Part shown: positions 18,565 through 26,839 of the stretch, piece by piece
Layout: each line of letters opens with the position of its first letter
Position numbering within the stretch: position 1 is the first letter of the stretch
Source: Flavobacterium akiainvivens
Lineage (GTDB): Bacteria; Bacteroidota; Bacteroidia; Flavobacteriales; Flavobacteriaceae
Direction: 5' to 3'
NCBI RefSeq assembly: GCF_001278115.1
Contig: NZ_LIYD01000005.1
Location: 3,189,717-3,253,716, forward strand
Length of the DNA: 64,000 bases
The notes under the pieces: generated by a model
Databases searched by the model: none
Seen by the model: the letters and a program-made list of their open reading frames with translations, nothing else
Told to the model about the DNA's origin: nothing
Position numbers and translations under genes: made by a program

Positions 18565-19257
18565 TTAGTTGCTTAGTGTAACGTTTATGGCGGGCACCAT
18601 CCAGTTGCCGTTGTGGCGTGACCACTGATTCATTTGGAATTTGTGCCAATAGCCTTTAAAATAATAGCTTATGGGCTGTGGCATATCATTGCTGTAAATA
18701 TCCGGCCCATGCACAAGGACACGTTCTGTTTTTTTAGCTATTACAATCTCGGTATCTACAATTTTACCGGTGGCCTCATAGGGGTACAGGTTGCTGTCGA
18801 ACTTTAGCCACTCGTAGGCTACTATAAGGCCTTCTGCAGGCATGCTGAGGTTGTATGCCGTAACATCTACCACTGTTTCTTTTTTGCCGCGTTTTGCAGA
18901 GGCCATAATACCGCCGGCAACCAGTTCTTCGGCAGGCAGGCTGTCTTTACCCATTTTGTATAGATGCAACCTGAACTGCGCGGTTGCGTTAGATTTATTG
19001 CGGGTAAATAGTTCCACATTTTTTAAAAAGGGGGTTGCGGTATAGCTTTCCTTATACGGAAACAGTTTGCCCAGCATAGACCAGTCTGTTGTAAATGGGC
19101 TCAGTGCTGCTTTTTTACGGGTTCCGTTTCCTATAGTTATTTTTTTGCTTTGCTTTAGGGTAGTAACTTCTACATTATCAAGCGTAGTGGTATCTACAGC
19201 TACCTGCGCGGTAAGCGATAGCGAAAAGAGAAGGAGTAAGGCGCAGAGGTGTTTCAT
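18565..19257 (-). CDS. Secreted protein of unknown function
   Basis: A 230-residue protein with a type I signal peptide (MKHLCALLLLFSLSLTAQVA). The mature part is rich in beta-strand-like segments (TAQFRLHLYKMGKDSLP, LIVAYEWLKFD, ISYYFKGYWHKFQMNQW). I do not recognise the family. The alternating aromatic pattern suggests a jelly-roll or carbohydrate-binding-like fold outside the inner membrane, but no known motif supports that. It lies 20 bp after the GH3 gene and 34 bp before DUF6909 on the same strand. Confidence 0.6.
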   Translation of the reverse strand: MKHLCALLLLFSLSLTAQVAVDTTTLDNVEVTTLKQSKKITIGNGTRKKAALSPFTTDWSMLGKLFPYKESYTATPFLKNVELFTRNKSNATAQFRLHLYKMGKDSLPAEELVAGGIMASAKRGKKETVVDVTAYNLSMPAEGLIVAYEWLKFDSNLYPYEATGKIVDTEIVIAKKTERVLVHGPDIYSNDMPQPISYYFKGYWHKFQMNQWSRHNGNWMVPAINVTLSN

Positions 19258-19277
19258 TGGTTGAGGATTTTTATATG

Positions 19278-20759
19278 TTAACTAAAAAAATCAGCAATCT
19301 TCCGGTCGTTACTCAGGCGGGGCAGTTTGTTTTGCCCGCCCAGCTTGCCAATACTTTTCATATAGTCCTGGAAGCCGTTTTTGGTCACTTTAGTAATTAC
19401 TATAGTGCGCAACACATTACCGGCAATCAGGTCGTCATAATATACATTTTGTTTGCGCATGGCATTGTCAAGAAAAAGGGCAAAGGTTTCGAGATTTTCA
19501 GGTTCCTCGCCAAATTCTATAAACCACTCGTGGTAGGGCAGCCCTGTGGCGGGCGTAATTTGCGGCGCCACGGTAAACTCATTAACGGTTATGTTTGTGC
19601 CCTGCATGGCCTCGTTAAGGGCGCTTTCTACCTCTTTGCCTATAACGTGCTCGCCAAAGGCAGATATGTAATGTTTTATCCTGCCGGTTACCACCACACG
19701 ATAGGGCGCAAGCGATGTAAATGCCACGGTATCGCCAATATTATAGGCCCAGAGCCCGGCGTTGGTAGATATGATAAGCACGTAGTTTACACCCAGCTCA
19801 ACCTGGCCTATCGTATAGCGGCGTGGGTTTTCGGTAAAGAACTCGTCAGCTTTTATAAATTCATAAAAAATGCCCGAATTAAGCAGCAGCAGCATACCTT
19901 TTTCGGTTTGGCTGTCCTGGTAAGCAAAAAAGCCCTCGCTGGCCGGGAAAAGCTCTATACTGTCTACCCTGCGGCCTATAAGGTTTTCAAATTTGGCTCG
20001 GTAGGGTTCATAATTTACGCCGCCGTATATAAACAGGTTAAAGTTTTTAAAGATATCGCCCACGGGCTTGCCTTGGCGCTGTTGCAGCTTTTCAAAATAC
20101 ATTTGCACCCAGCTGGGTATGCCCGATATTACGGCCATATCTTCGTTAACTGTTTCAGCTACAATGGCATCTACCTTGGTTTCCCAGTCGTTTATGGTAT
20201 TGGTTTCCCAGCTGGGCATACGGTTTTTTTGAAGGTAGGCGGGCACGTAGTGGGCTACAATACCACTTAGGCGGCCCAGCTTAACCCCGTTCTTTTCGGT
20301 TAGCTCAGGGCTTCCCTGCAGGAAAATCATTTTGCCGTCTACAAAATCAGCCTTGCCGGTTTCATGAATGTAAGACAGTATGGCGTTGCGCGCTGCCTGA
20401 ATGTGAAACGGCATGCTTTCTTTAGTAAGCGGGATGTACTTGGCACCACTTGTTGTGCCCGATGTTTTGGCAAAATACAATGGCTTGCCCGGCCATAAAA
20501 TATCTTCTTCGCCCTTAACCACACGGTCTACATAGGGGCGCAGGGCTTCATAATCGCGCACGGGTACTTTTGCGGCAAAATCATCATAAGACTGTATACC
20601 GTTAAAACCATGGTCTTTGCCAAACTGTGTGCCCTTAGCTTTTTCCAACAGTTCCCTGAAAACCTTTTGCTGGGTTTCAACAGGGTTAGTAGCCCATTTT
20701 TGGGTTTTGGAATGAATTACAGATGCGAATATTTTGGCTCCGAATGTTTTTAACGACAT
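19278..20759 (-). CDS. GH3 family protein (acyl-acid-amido synthetase-like)
   Basis: A 493-residue protein of the GH3 family, an ANL-type adenylating fold best known from plant jasmonate/auxin amino-acid conjugation. The ATP-binding FAKTSGTTSGAKYIP motif (about residue 105), the GGVNYEPYRAKFENL segment and NAGLWAYNIGDTVAF are diagnostic. By family analogy it adenylates a carboxylic acid and links it to an amine. The bacterial substrate is unknown. It lies 11 bp after an SdpI-like gene in an envelope operon, a context also seen in other flavobacteria as far as I recall. Confidence 0.88.
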   Translation of the reverse strand: MSLKTFGAKIFASVIHSKTQKWATNPVETQQKVFRELLEKAKGTQFGKDHGFNGIQSYDDFAAKVPVRDYEALRPYVDRVVKGEEDILWPGKPLYFAKTSGTTSGAKYIPLTKESMPFHIQAARNAILSYIHETGKADFVDGKMIFLQGSPELTEKNGVKLGRLSGIVAHYVPAYLQKNRMPSWETNTINDWETKVDAIVAETVNEDMAVISGIPSWVQMYFEKLQQRQGKPVGDIFKNFNLFIYGGVNYEPYRAKFENLIGRRVDSIELFPASEGFFAYQDSQTEKGMLLLLNSGIFYEFIKADEFFTENPRRYTIGQVELGVNYVLIISTNAGLWAYNIGDTVAFTSLAPYRVVVTGRIKHYISAFGEHVIGKEVESALNEAMQGTNITVNEFTVAPQITPATGLPYHEWFIEFGEEPENLETFALFLDNAMRKQNVYYDDLIAGNVLRTIVITKVTKNGFQDYMKSIGKLGGQNKLPRLSNDRKIADFFS

Positions 20760-20770
20760 TGGTTTGGGTA

Positions 20771-21121
20771 TTAGTTACTGAATTTATTTTTAAGGGCTTT
20801 TTCTGTGCCAACAAACAGGTATATGCCGCATAATAATGCCAGCACAAGGCCGCCAATCATTTTTGTTTCTTCCTGTCCGGGAATTAAGGCCGCAAGCAGC
20901 GATATAACTACCATTACCACCGCTGCCCTTAACATGAGCACGGTAGAGAACTTTTGTGCAAAATCCCACCGTTCCTGCGATTTCATAGAACTGCCCGTGC
21001 GGTAACCGTACAGGTAATTGATTTTTTTAGGCGGGTACAAATACATGATAACGCCTGCTATCATAAAGATAATTCCGCATAATAAAGAAGGGGCCATTAT
21101 GTGCAATACAAATTCGTCCAT
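20771..21121 (-). CDS. SdpI family small membrane protein
   Basis: A 116-residue protein with three transmembrane helices (about residues 8-28, 58-80 and 86-105). The conserved cytoplasmic motif INYLYGYRTGSSMKSQERWDF near residue 35 matches the C-terminal part of SdpI/YhfL-type proteins, first known as immunity factors to the SdpC toxin. Here it more likely has a membrane housekeeping role. It lies 8 bp after the LytM-like gene and 11 bp before the GH3 gene. Confidence 0.8.
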   Translation of the reverse strand: MDEFVLHIMAPSLLCGIIFMIAGVIMYLYPPKKINYLYGYRTGSSMKSQERWDFAQKFSTVLMLRAAVVMVVISLLAALIPGQEETKMIGGLVLALLCGIYLFVGTEKALKNKFSN

Positions 21122-21129
21122 ACTATTAC

Positions 21130-21975
21130 TTATTCAAAATCAATAAACTGGGTTGGGTTAATGGGGTAGCCGTCTTTCCACAGCTCAAACAGCACCTGGG
21201 CATCTGCCAGCCCCAGTACCTCGCCGGAGCGCACTATGTCGCCCTGCTGCTTATTAACCGAATCTACCTTTTTATATACTGATATAATACCATCATTATG
21301 GCGCACCATAACCACGTTGCCGTTAGCGGGCGTCCACTCTGCCATAAGCACCGTTCCGGCGGCAATGGCCTTAACGGGGGTGTCTTTTGCAATGGCAACC
21401 TCAATGGCATACTCGCGCTTATTGGCATTATAAGCCTTGGTTATATGCCCGTTTACCGGGGCAAAAAGCACCTGGTTTACACGGGGCTGTGCCTTTTCAA
21501 ACAGGTTGTACTTGTCTTCCTTAGCCACCTGCTCACGCAGTTTTGCATCGGCGCTGCTGGGTTTCATTTCGGCATCGGTAAGGGTTGCCTGCTCACCGGC
21601 CACAATAGAGTCGCGGCTCAGTTTGGTATGCTCAAGGTTGCCCGTAAGCACCTTGTTTATATTAGCCATATAAGCCTTGTTTTCCTCCAGCACCTTAACC
21701 AGCGAGTCTGACTTAATAGCGTTTAGCGTAGCCTGTTTTTTAAGCCCTGTGCTGGCATAGCCGGGTATGTATTCGCGCAGGGGCGTAAAGGCAATAATAT
21801 ATGTTGTAAGGGCTATCATTACAATACTAATGCTGGTAAGCCATACAAACACGTTCATAAGGTTGAGGCGCAGCGAAAAAATCTCCTCAAATGTATCTTC
21901 GTTAAGAATTACCAGGCGGTTTTTGTTGAACAGCTTTTTTCTGATAATTTGCTTTTTGAGCCGTTTAGCACACAT
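21130..21975 (-). CDS. Degenerate M23/LytM-domain membrane protein
   Basis: A 281-residue protein with a basic N-terminal tail, one transmembrane helix (about residues 42-62), a short coiled region and a C-terminal LytM fold. The zinc ligands are missing: the HxGxD site reads EYAIEV and the terminal HxH site reads VLFELWKDG. It is therefore probably a regulator of a murein hydrolase rather than an enzyme. The ATG at 21975 (MCAKRLKKQ) is favoured over one 30 bp upstream because homologous proteins start at the Lys-rich stretch. It heads the operon with SdpI and GH3. Confidence 0.8.
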   Translation of the reverse strand: MCAKRLKKQIIRKKLFNKNRLVILNEDTFEEIFSLRLNLMNVFVWLTSISIVMIALTTYIIAFTPLREYIPGYASTGLKKQATLNAIKSDSLVKVLEENKAYMANINKVLTGNLEHTKLSRDSIVAGEQATLTDAEMKPSSADAKLREQVAKEDKYNLFEKAQPRVNQVLFAPVNGHITKAYNANKREYAIEVAIAKDTPVKAIAAGTVLMAEWTPANGNVVMVRHNDGIISVYKKVDSVNKQQGDIVRSGEVLGLADAQVLFELWKDGYPINPTQFIDFE

Positions 21976-22182
21976 AAAGTACCGTTTAATTGACAAATAT
22001 AGCAATCATTGCCTTACAAAGGTGTTGCACCCGGTAAAGCAACTGTAAATTTAACCAACCCGCAGGCGGTTTAAAAATCCGGGTATTTTAACGAAGTAAA
22101 CATGATGGTTTTAATTATTAGCCCGGATATTTTTAATGCAAACAATACAAAAAGGCTTTTAGTATAGCTGTGTGCAAAAATA

Positions 22183-22211
22183 AAGGCAGCAAACAAATGT
22201 TATACTGCCTT
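22183..22211 (-). terminator. Possible terminator of the ABC transporter operon
   Basis: An AAGGCAG/CTGCCTT stem with a 15-nt loop, followed on the minus strand by a T-rich stretch, about 50 bp past the stop of the ABC ATPase gene. The 256-bp gap containing it shows no gene. Confidence 0.4.
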
Positions 22212-22261
22212 ACTGTATTATAAAAACCGGATTGTTGAACAATCTAAATAATTAAAAAAAA

Positions 22262-22957
22262 CTACACCGCAAAGAACTCCTCAAGCTCTTTAAGGGTTTC
22301 TGCCGATGTGTAGATGTCTTTAACCACTTCGCCCTTGTGCATGGCCACTATGCGGTCGCTAACTTCGGTAGTATGGGCCAGGTCGTGGCTTGATACCAGT
22401 ATGGTAACGTTTTTGTCATCAGCCAGTTCGCGTATAATTTTCTTAAGGCGGAATTGCGTTGTAGGGTCAAGGTTGGCAAAGGGCTCATCAAGGATGATCA
22501 GCTCTGGGTTGCCTATAAGGGTAGCTATAATGCCTACCTTCTTCTGGTTGCCCTTGCTCAGGTCGCGCAGGTACTTTTTCTTGCCCAGGATTTCGTCGTT
22601 AAAAAAGTCAGAATATCTTGAGACCAATGCATCTACTGTGGCTTTGTTCTGCCCGCGCAGCTCGCCTATAAAGTAAAAATACTCTTCTGCCGTAAGGTAG
22701 CCTATTAAAAAGGTTTCATCCAGAAAAGCGGCGGTAAAGGGTTTCCAGTCTTCGCTGATGTTTACCTGAACGCCTTTTAGCTTTACAGAACCGTTGCTGG
22801 GCTCTATAAGGTCCAGCAACAGGCTGAACAGCGTGGTTTTACCGGCGCCGTTGTTGCCCACAAGGCCAAAGCTTTCGCCCTGTTTTATTTCAAGGTGGTT
22901 TATATTAAGTACGGTTACACCGTTATATGTTTTGCGGAGGGAATTGATTTCTATCAT
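22262..22957 (-). CDS. ABC transporter ATP-binding protein
   Basis: A 231-residue nucleotide-binding subunit. Walker A is GLVGNNGAGKTTLF (about residue 35), the signature motif is the variant RDLSKGNQKKVG, Walker B is LIILDEPFANLD, and the switch His is in VSSHDLAH. It would pair with the DUF5687 membrane protein encoded 36 bp upstream. The substrate is unknown. It is the last gene of the PadR-regulated operon. Confidence 0.92.
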   Translation of the reverse strand: MIEINSLRKTYNGVTVLNINHLEIKQGESFGLVGNNGAGKTTLFSLLLDLIEPSNGSVKLKGVQVNISEDWKPFTAAFLDETFLIGYLTAEEYFYFIGELRGQNKATVDALVSRYSDFFNDEILGKKKYLRDLSKGNQKKVGIIATLIGNPELIILDEPFANLDPTTQFRLKKIIRELADDKNVTILVSSHDLAHTTEVSDRIVAMHKGEVVKDIYTSAETLKELEEFFAV

Positions 22958-22992
22958 GGTTTTTTATGTGGAATGTCTTAGTTGTTAGATAA

Positions 22993-24465
22993 TTAGCCTT
23001 TTTGTTTGTAAGCCGCTATGGTACTGTATTTTTCGGCCTTATAAATGCGTTCTATAGCCCTGAACGCCACATTGCGGAACGCCAGCCCCAGCAGGCCTGC
23101 CGCCGTTACAAACAGGTATCCGGCAGTTTCGTTTATAAAGGTTGCGCCCAAAAGGTATAAGGCTATAGGCCCCAGCATTTTTGGTAGCGACAACAGCATG
23201 GTTTTTATATTAAACGCCTGCTTGTTGCCAAATGCCTGCTTGCCACTGGTAAGGTCTATAGGGGTTTTTACAAACGCGCCGCCAAACAGCACCAGAAGTG
23301 AGTTTACACCTATATTAAACACCGCCCCGGAAAGTATCATAAGGTATACATGCCACCCGAAATACAGGTAAAACGAACATATAACGGCACTAACCGCCGT
23401 GGCTATAACCATAAGCCACCATTTAGAGGCCAGGTAATCGCGGTAGGTTATGTTCTGGCTCATCATAAGTGGGTAATAAGCACTGTCCCAGCTGGGTACA
23501 AACTGCCCGAAGGTAAACAGGAAACCGCCGCTTACAAATATTGAGGCAAATACCTGCCAGCCTGCACCTTCATATACCTCAAGCATACCGGTGTAAAACA
23601 GCATACCGTAAAAGATAAAGATAACACTCATTACCACAGTGGTTTTAGAGCGCTTGTTGCGCAGTATAAGCTTCAGGTCGTTTTTAAGGAACGGGCTCAT
23701 GGTGCCAAAGCGGTTAAGCCATGCAAAATCCTGTGTTTGAGCCTGCTGGTGCTTGCCTTTAAGGCCGGTATCGAGGTACATTTTTTTGCTGAAGAACTTG
23801 TGGGCAAACCACCACAGCGCGGCAAACAGTACAACGGGCACTAATACCAGGTAATAAGTGGTGTATATGCCATGGAAGAACACGCCCGTTACCAGGGTAA
23901 CATCAAAATAGCTGTAGTACTGTAAACCGCCAAACAGCCCCAGTATGCCCAGGAAGATAACAAACACAAAGTCGTTATCGCTCATAAGCACGTTGAGCAT
24001 ATTGTTTACATATACCAGCAGCCACATGCCTGCCCACCATAGCAATACGCCGGCAGGGTCATAGCCTTCTTTTAGCAATACAACGCTAAAAGGCACTATA
24101 GAAAACACGTGGATAATATTAAAGAATGATATAAGCGACTTGCCCAGTGCAAAGTTTACAATAGTACTGCGCTTTATGGGCAGGGTTAGCAAAGGCCTTA
24201 TGTTTATAACCGGCAGCTTTTGCAGCAGCGACTTGATAACCAGGTCTACAAGAAAGTAATAAATAAGGTACTTGCTAACTACTACAAGCGGGTCCTGGTG
24301 CAGTTCTTTCTGTATTATATAATAACCGGTGGCGCTGCCCGCCAAAAACATAAGGCTGTAAATAACGGCAACTAAGCCCAGGAAAATTTTAATGCCCAGG
24401 TTTGTGCCAAAAGCCTGCGAACGTACAAAGGCTTTCCACTCCAGGCGGATAAATTGTAAAAACAT
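22993..24465 (-). CDS. DUF5687 family membrane protein (ABC permease)
   Basis: A 490-residue protein with about ten to twelve transmembrane helices and the N-terminal cytoplasmic segment FLQFIRLEWKAFVRSQAFG. It is recognised as the Bacteroidota DUF5687 family, consistently found beside an ABC ATPase. It probably forms the membrane domain of an exporter, with LTLPIKRSTIVNFALGKS resembling the coupling-region pattern of ABC-2 permeases. It lies between the small membrane protein and the ATPase gene in the PadR operon. Confidence 0.83.
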   Translation of the reverse strand: MFLQFIRLEWKAFVRSQAFGTNLGIKIFLGLVAVIYSLMFLAGSATGYYIIQKELHQDPLVVVSKYLIYYFLVDLVIKSLLQKLPVINIRPLLTLPIKRSTIVNFALGKSLISFFNIIHVFSIVPFSVVLLKEGYDPAGVLLWWAGMWLLVYVNNMLNVLMSDNDFVFVIFLGILGLFGGLQYYSYFDVTLVTGVFFHGIYTTYYLVLVPVVLFAALWWFAHKFFSKKMYLDTGLKGKHQQAQTQDFAWLNRFGTMSPFLKNDLKLILRNKRSKTTVVMSVIFIFYGMLFYTGMLEVYEGAGWQVFASIFVSGGFLFTFGQFVPSWDSAYYPLMMSQNITYRDYLASKWWLMVIATAVSAVICSFYLYFGWHVYLMILSGAVFNIGVNSLLVLFGGAFVKTPIDLTSGKQAFGNKQAFNIKTMLLSLPKMLGPIALYLLGATFINETAGYLFVTAAGLLGLAFRNVAFRAIERIYKAEKYSTIAAYKQKG

Positions 24466-24522
24466 AATGTGTGGTGGTTTTATTGGCTAATAGGTAGCCG
24501 TTTGCCCCCGAAAGTTACAGTT

Positions 24523-25143
24523 TTATTTTATAAACTGCATTTTATACTTTTTAGTAAGTGATAAATAAGTATAATAAACCGCGCTTAATACTGTTAGTAT
24601 CAGTGCATAATAAGCGCACAGGGCAATATTGTTCTCTATAAGCCTGTCGGGTTTAAGCATTACCGTAATGAAGTAAAAAACAATACAAACCGATGTTAAA
24701 AGCTTGTCCGGCACAGAGTAGCGGTTTTTTCCGATACCAACATAGCTAAGGAAACCGTGTATAAATACCCCTATAATTATAATGCCCGAAGCATAGTAAA
24801 TAATACGTTGCCCCACTTTTGGCCCTGCTGTGTCTGTAAGGCTTATAAAGCCCCAGGTAATAAGCGCAAAGAGAATAAAGAATACGGGTTTGATAAGGTT
24901 TTTGCCCAGTGTATTCCATGCCCTGGTCCTGGCATTAATGGCAAACGCTTTGTTGTTTTGCAGCAATTCTGCCTTGTGTTTTACCATGTAAGTGGTAAAG
25001 TTTTCTATAAAATCGCCCTCCATACCCTCGAGGGCAGAAGCTATGTGGTCGGCCATTTCATAACGGATGTCCTCATACACTATCCCCGAATTTTTAAGAT
25101 AATTGTCTATAAACTGTACCTCATGTTTAGTAATTGCAGCCAT
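24523..25143 (-). CDS. Membrane protein downstream of PadR (HAAS-like layout)
   Basis: A 206-residue protein with an N-terminal cytoplasmic helical domain (about residues 1-85, with YEDIRYEMADHIASALE) and four transmembrane helices. This arrangement resembles the DUF1700/HAAS proteins often encoded next to PadR repressors, but I cannot confirm the family. The gene lies 11 bp after padR, so the two are co-transcribed. It may carry a signal or stabilise the transporter; this is inference. Confidence 0.6.
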   Translation of the reverse strand: MAAITKHEVQFIDNYLKNSGIVYEDIRYEMADHIASALEGMEGDFIENFTTYMVKHKAELLQNNKAFAINARTRAWNTLGKNLIKPVFFILFALITWGFISLTDTAGPKVGQRIIYYASGIIIIGVFIHGFLSYVGIGKNRYSVPDKLLTSVCIVFYFITVMLKPDRLIENNIALCAYYALILTVLSAVYYTYLSLTKKYKMQFIK

Positions 25144-25154
25144 AATTATATCGT

Positions 25155-25502
25155 TTAAAATTGTAAATCGGTTTTGGGTGCGCCACTCACCAGGCTTTGC
25201 ATATTTTTTATGAATTCCTCGAGTTCGGCCAGGCGGTTTACGGTTTCTTTCTCGCCGGTTTCGGTAAGTTTGTAGTACTTGCGCATGCGGTTGTCTACAC
25301 GCTCTACCTCAACATCAAGGTGGCCGTCTGCCTCCAGCTTGTGCAGCGCGGGGTATAAAGCACCTTCAGTAATATTCAGTTCGCCTTTGGTAATCAATTT
25401 TACCTTTTGGGTAATTTCATAACCATACATGCGGCCGTTTTCTTCCAGCAGCTTCATTATTATGGTATTAAGGCTCCCTTTATAGAGTTGCGAGTTTTTC
25501 AT
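25155..25502 (-). CDS. PadR family transcriptional regulator
   Basis: A 115-residue winged-helix repressor. KGSLNTIIMKLLEENGRMYGYEI and LNITEGALYPALHKLEADGHLDVE are the PadR recognition-helix and wing signatures, and YYKLTETGEK closes the domain. The ATG at 25502 was chosen over one 30 bp upstream because PadR proteins begin with the SQLYKGSL segment. A perfect 9-bp inverted repeat with a 5-bp spacer (25526-25548) overlaps its own -7 element, suggesting autoregulation of the whole four-gene operon. Confidence 0.92.
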   Translation of the reverse strand: MKNSQLYKGSLNTIIMKLLEENGRMYGYEITQKVKLITKGELNITEGALYPALHKLEADGHLDVEVERVDNRMRKYYKLTETGEKETVNRLAELEEFIKNMQSLVSGAPKTDLQF

Positions 25503-25521
25503 GATGCAAATTCTTCTTCCA

Positions 25522-25529
25522 CAAATATA
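25522..25529 (-). promoter_or_regulatory. -7 promoter element of the padR operon
   Basis: TATATTTG on the minus strand, 20 bp before the padR ATG. It overlaps the left arm of the palindrome at 25526-25548. Confidence 0.6.
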
Positions 25530-25548
25530 CATAAATTTCTTATGTATA
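25526..25548. promoter_or_regulatory. Probable PadR operator
   Basis: A perfect inverted repeat: TATACATAA at 25526-25534 and TTATGTATA at 25540-25548, separated by 5 bp. It contains the ATGT/ACAT type half-sites typical of PadR operators and overlaps the padR -7 element, so binding would block initiation. Confidence 0.65.
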
Positions 25549-25603
25549 ATATTCTTAGGTATTATTTTATGTTGGCTAATTTCATTTCCGCAATTGGAAT
25601 ATG

Positions 25604-25611
25604 TATTTTTG
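25604..25611 (+). promoter_or_regulatory. -7 promoter element of the ferredoxin-type reductase gene
   Basis: TATTTTTG, 17 bp upstream of the chosen ATG at 25628. This implies a very short leader. No well-spaced -33 box was found. Confidence 0.4.
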
Positions 25612-25627
25612 CAGGAAATTTATAGAA

Positions 25628-26680
25628 ATGTCATCGTTTTACCCACTAATAATAAAAGACATAAGGAAAGAAACCCCACATGCGGTTTCTATAGCATTTG
25701 CCATTCCTGAAAGCCTTAGCCAGCAATACACCTTTTTGGCCGGGCAGTATATAAACATCAAGACCCAGTTTGAGGGTAAAGAGGTGCGCAAGGCCTACTC
25801 TATTTGTTCGGCTCCCGGCAGCGGAGAGCTTCGTGTGGCCATAAAGGCGGTTAAGCACGGCGGTTTTTCGGTTTTTGCCAATGAGCAGCTAAAACCCGGC
25901 GACACCATGGAGGTGGGCATACCTGAAGGTAAATTTACCTTTGAGCCAAAGCCCGACAGGCAGCGTAACTATGCCGCCTTTGCAGCAGGCAGTGGCATTA
26001 CGCCTATACTTTCTATCATTCTTTCGGTTTTGGAAAGCGAGCCTGAAAGCACGTTTGTACTTACTTATGGCAACAAAACACCCGAGGAAACCATTTTCCA
26101 CGACTTTTTGAAGGAACTTGAAGAGCAGTACCTGGGCCGCTTTTTTGTGCAGTTTGTATTCAGTAAGGCGCATGCCGAAGAGGCTATCTTTGGCCGTATA
26201 GAACGCTCTACCGTAAACTTCATTATCAAGAACAAGCACAAGGAAAAGGAGTTTGCCAAATTCTACCTGTGCGGGCCCGAAGAAATGATACACATGGTTA
26301 ACGGTGTGCTGCGTGAAAGCAATGTTGCCGAGAAAGACATTAAGTTTGAGCTGTTTTCTACCCCTATAGCCGAAAAGAAAATCGAGGCCAGCCTTGAGGG
26401 GCAAACCAAGGTTACCGTACTGGTAGACGAGGAGGAAGTTACCTTTATGATGCCTAAAGACATGACCATTCTTGATGCCGCGCTTAAGCAGGGTGTAGAT
26501 GCGCCATACTCGTGCCAGGGCGGTATTTGCAGCAGCTGCATGGCCCGCATAAGCAACGGCAGCGCCCAGATGAAAAAGAACGCCATACTAACCGATGGCG
26601 AAATTGCCGAAGGCCTTATCCTTACCTGCCAGGCACACCCCACATCGGGCGAGCTGTATGTAGATTTTGACGACGTATAG
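25628..26680 (+). CDS. Ferredoxin-type NAD(P)H oxidoreductase (PaaE-like)
   Basis: A 350-residue flavin/iron-sulphur electron-transfer protein. It has an FAD-binding domain with KAYSICS (about residue 56), an NAD(P) domain with AGSGITPILSI and FYLCGPEEMIHMV, and a C-terminal plant-type 2Fe-2S domain with CQGGICSSC and a fourth Cys in ILTCQAHP. The order matches PaaE of phenylacetyl-CoA epoxidase, but no other paa gene is present. It may serve another oxygenase or desaturase. The ATG at 25628 is preferred to one 27 bp upstream because it begins at the conserved domain. Confidence 0.88.
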   Translation: MSSFYPLIIKDIRKETPHAVSIAFAIPESLSQQYTFLAGQYINIKTQFEGKEVRKAYSICSAPGSGELRVAIKAVKHGGFSVFANEQLKPGDTMEVGIPEGKFTFEPKPDRQRNYAAFAAGSGITPILSIILSVLESEPESTFVLTYGNKTPEETIFHDFLKELEEQYLGRFFVQFVFSKAHAEEAIFGRIERSTVNFIIKNKHKEKEFAKFYLCGPEEMIHMVNGVLRESNVAEKDIKFELFSTPIAEKKIEASLEGQTKVTVLVDEEEVTFMMPKDMTILDAALKQGVDAPYSCQGGICSSCMARISNGSAQMKKNAILTDGEIAEGLILTCQAHPTSGELYVDFDDV

Positions 26681-26715
26681 GCTTTGATTGAAAAATTAAA
26701 AAGATTTAAATATTG

Positions 26716-26741
26716 AAAGATGCTTAACGGCATCTTTTTTT
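26716..26741 (+). terminator. Rho-independent terminator after the reductase gene
   Basis: An AAAGATGC/GCATCTTT stem (26716-26723 with 26730-26737) with a 6-nt loop and a following T run, 35 bp after the reductase stop codon. Confidence 0.75.
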
Positions 26742-26839
26742 GTCTTAAAAATATTCCCCATTACAAAAAGAAGCGTATTTTTACCCATCCCTAATACTAA
26801 AATCATCTTTTAATAGTTTAGGATAAAAATTGTTTCGCA

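Noticed and set aside
19257..20270. Long plus-strand ORF (337 codons) antisense to the GH3 gene
   Set aside because: It lies wholly within a clearly coding minus-strand gene, has low-complexity basic composition typical of a shadow frame, and shows no family motif.
22012..22261. Riboswitch or RNA gene between the LytM-like gene and the ABC operon
   Set aside because: An ATCCGGG/CCCGGAT inverted repeat with a loop of about 40 nt is present, but no conserved aptamer or tRNA-like pattern could be recognised.
25628..26680. Phenylacetate degradation locus
   Set aside because: The reductase looks like PaaE, but no paaA-D, paaK or paaG-type genes are present; it is annotated only as a ferredoxin-type reductase.
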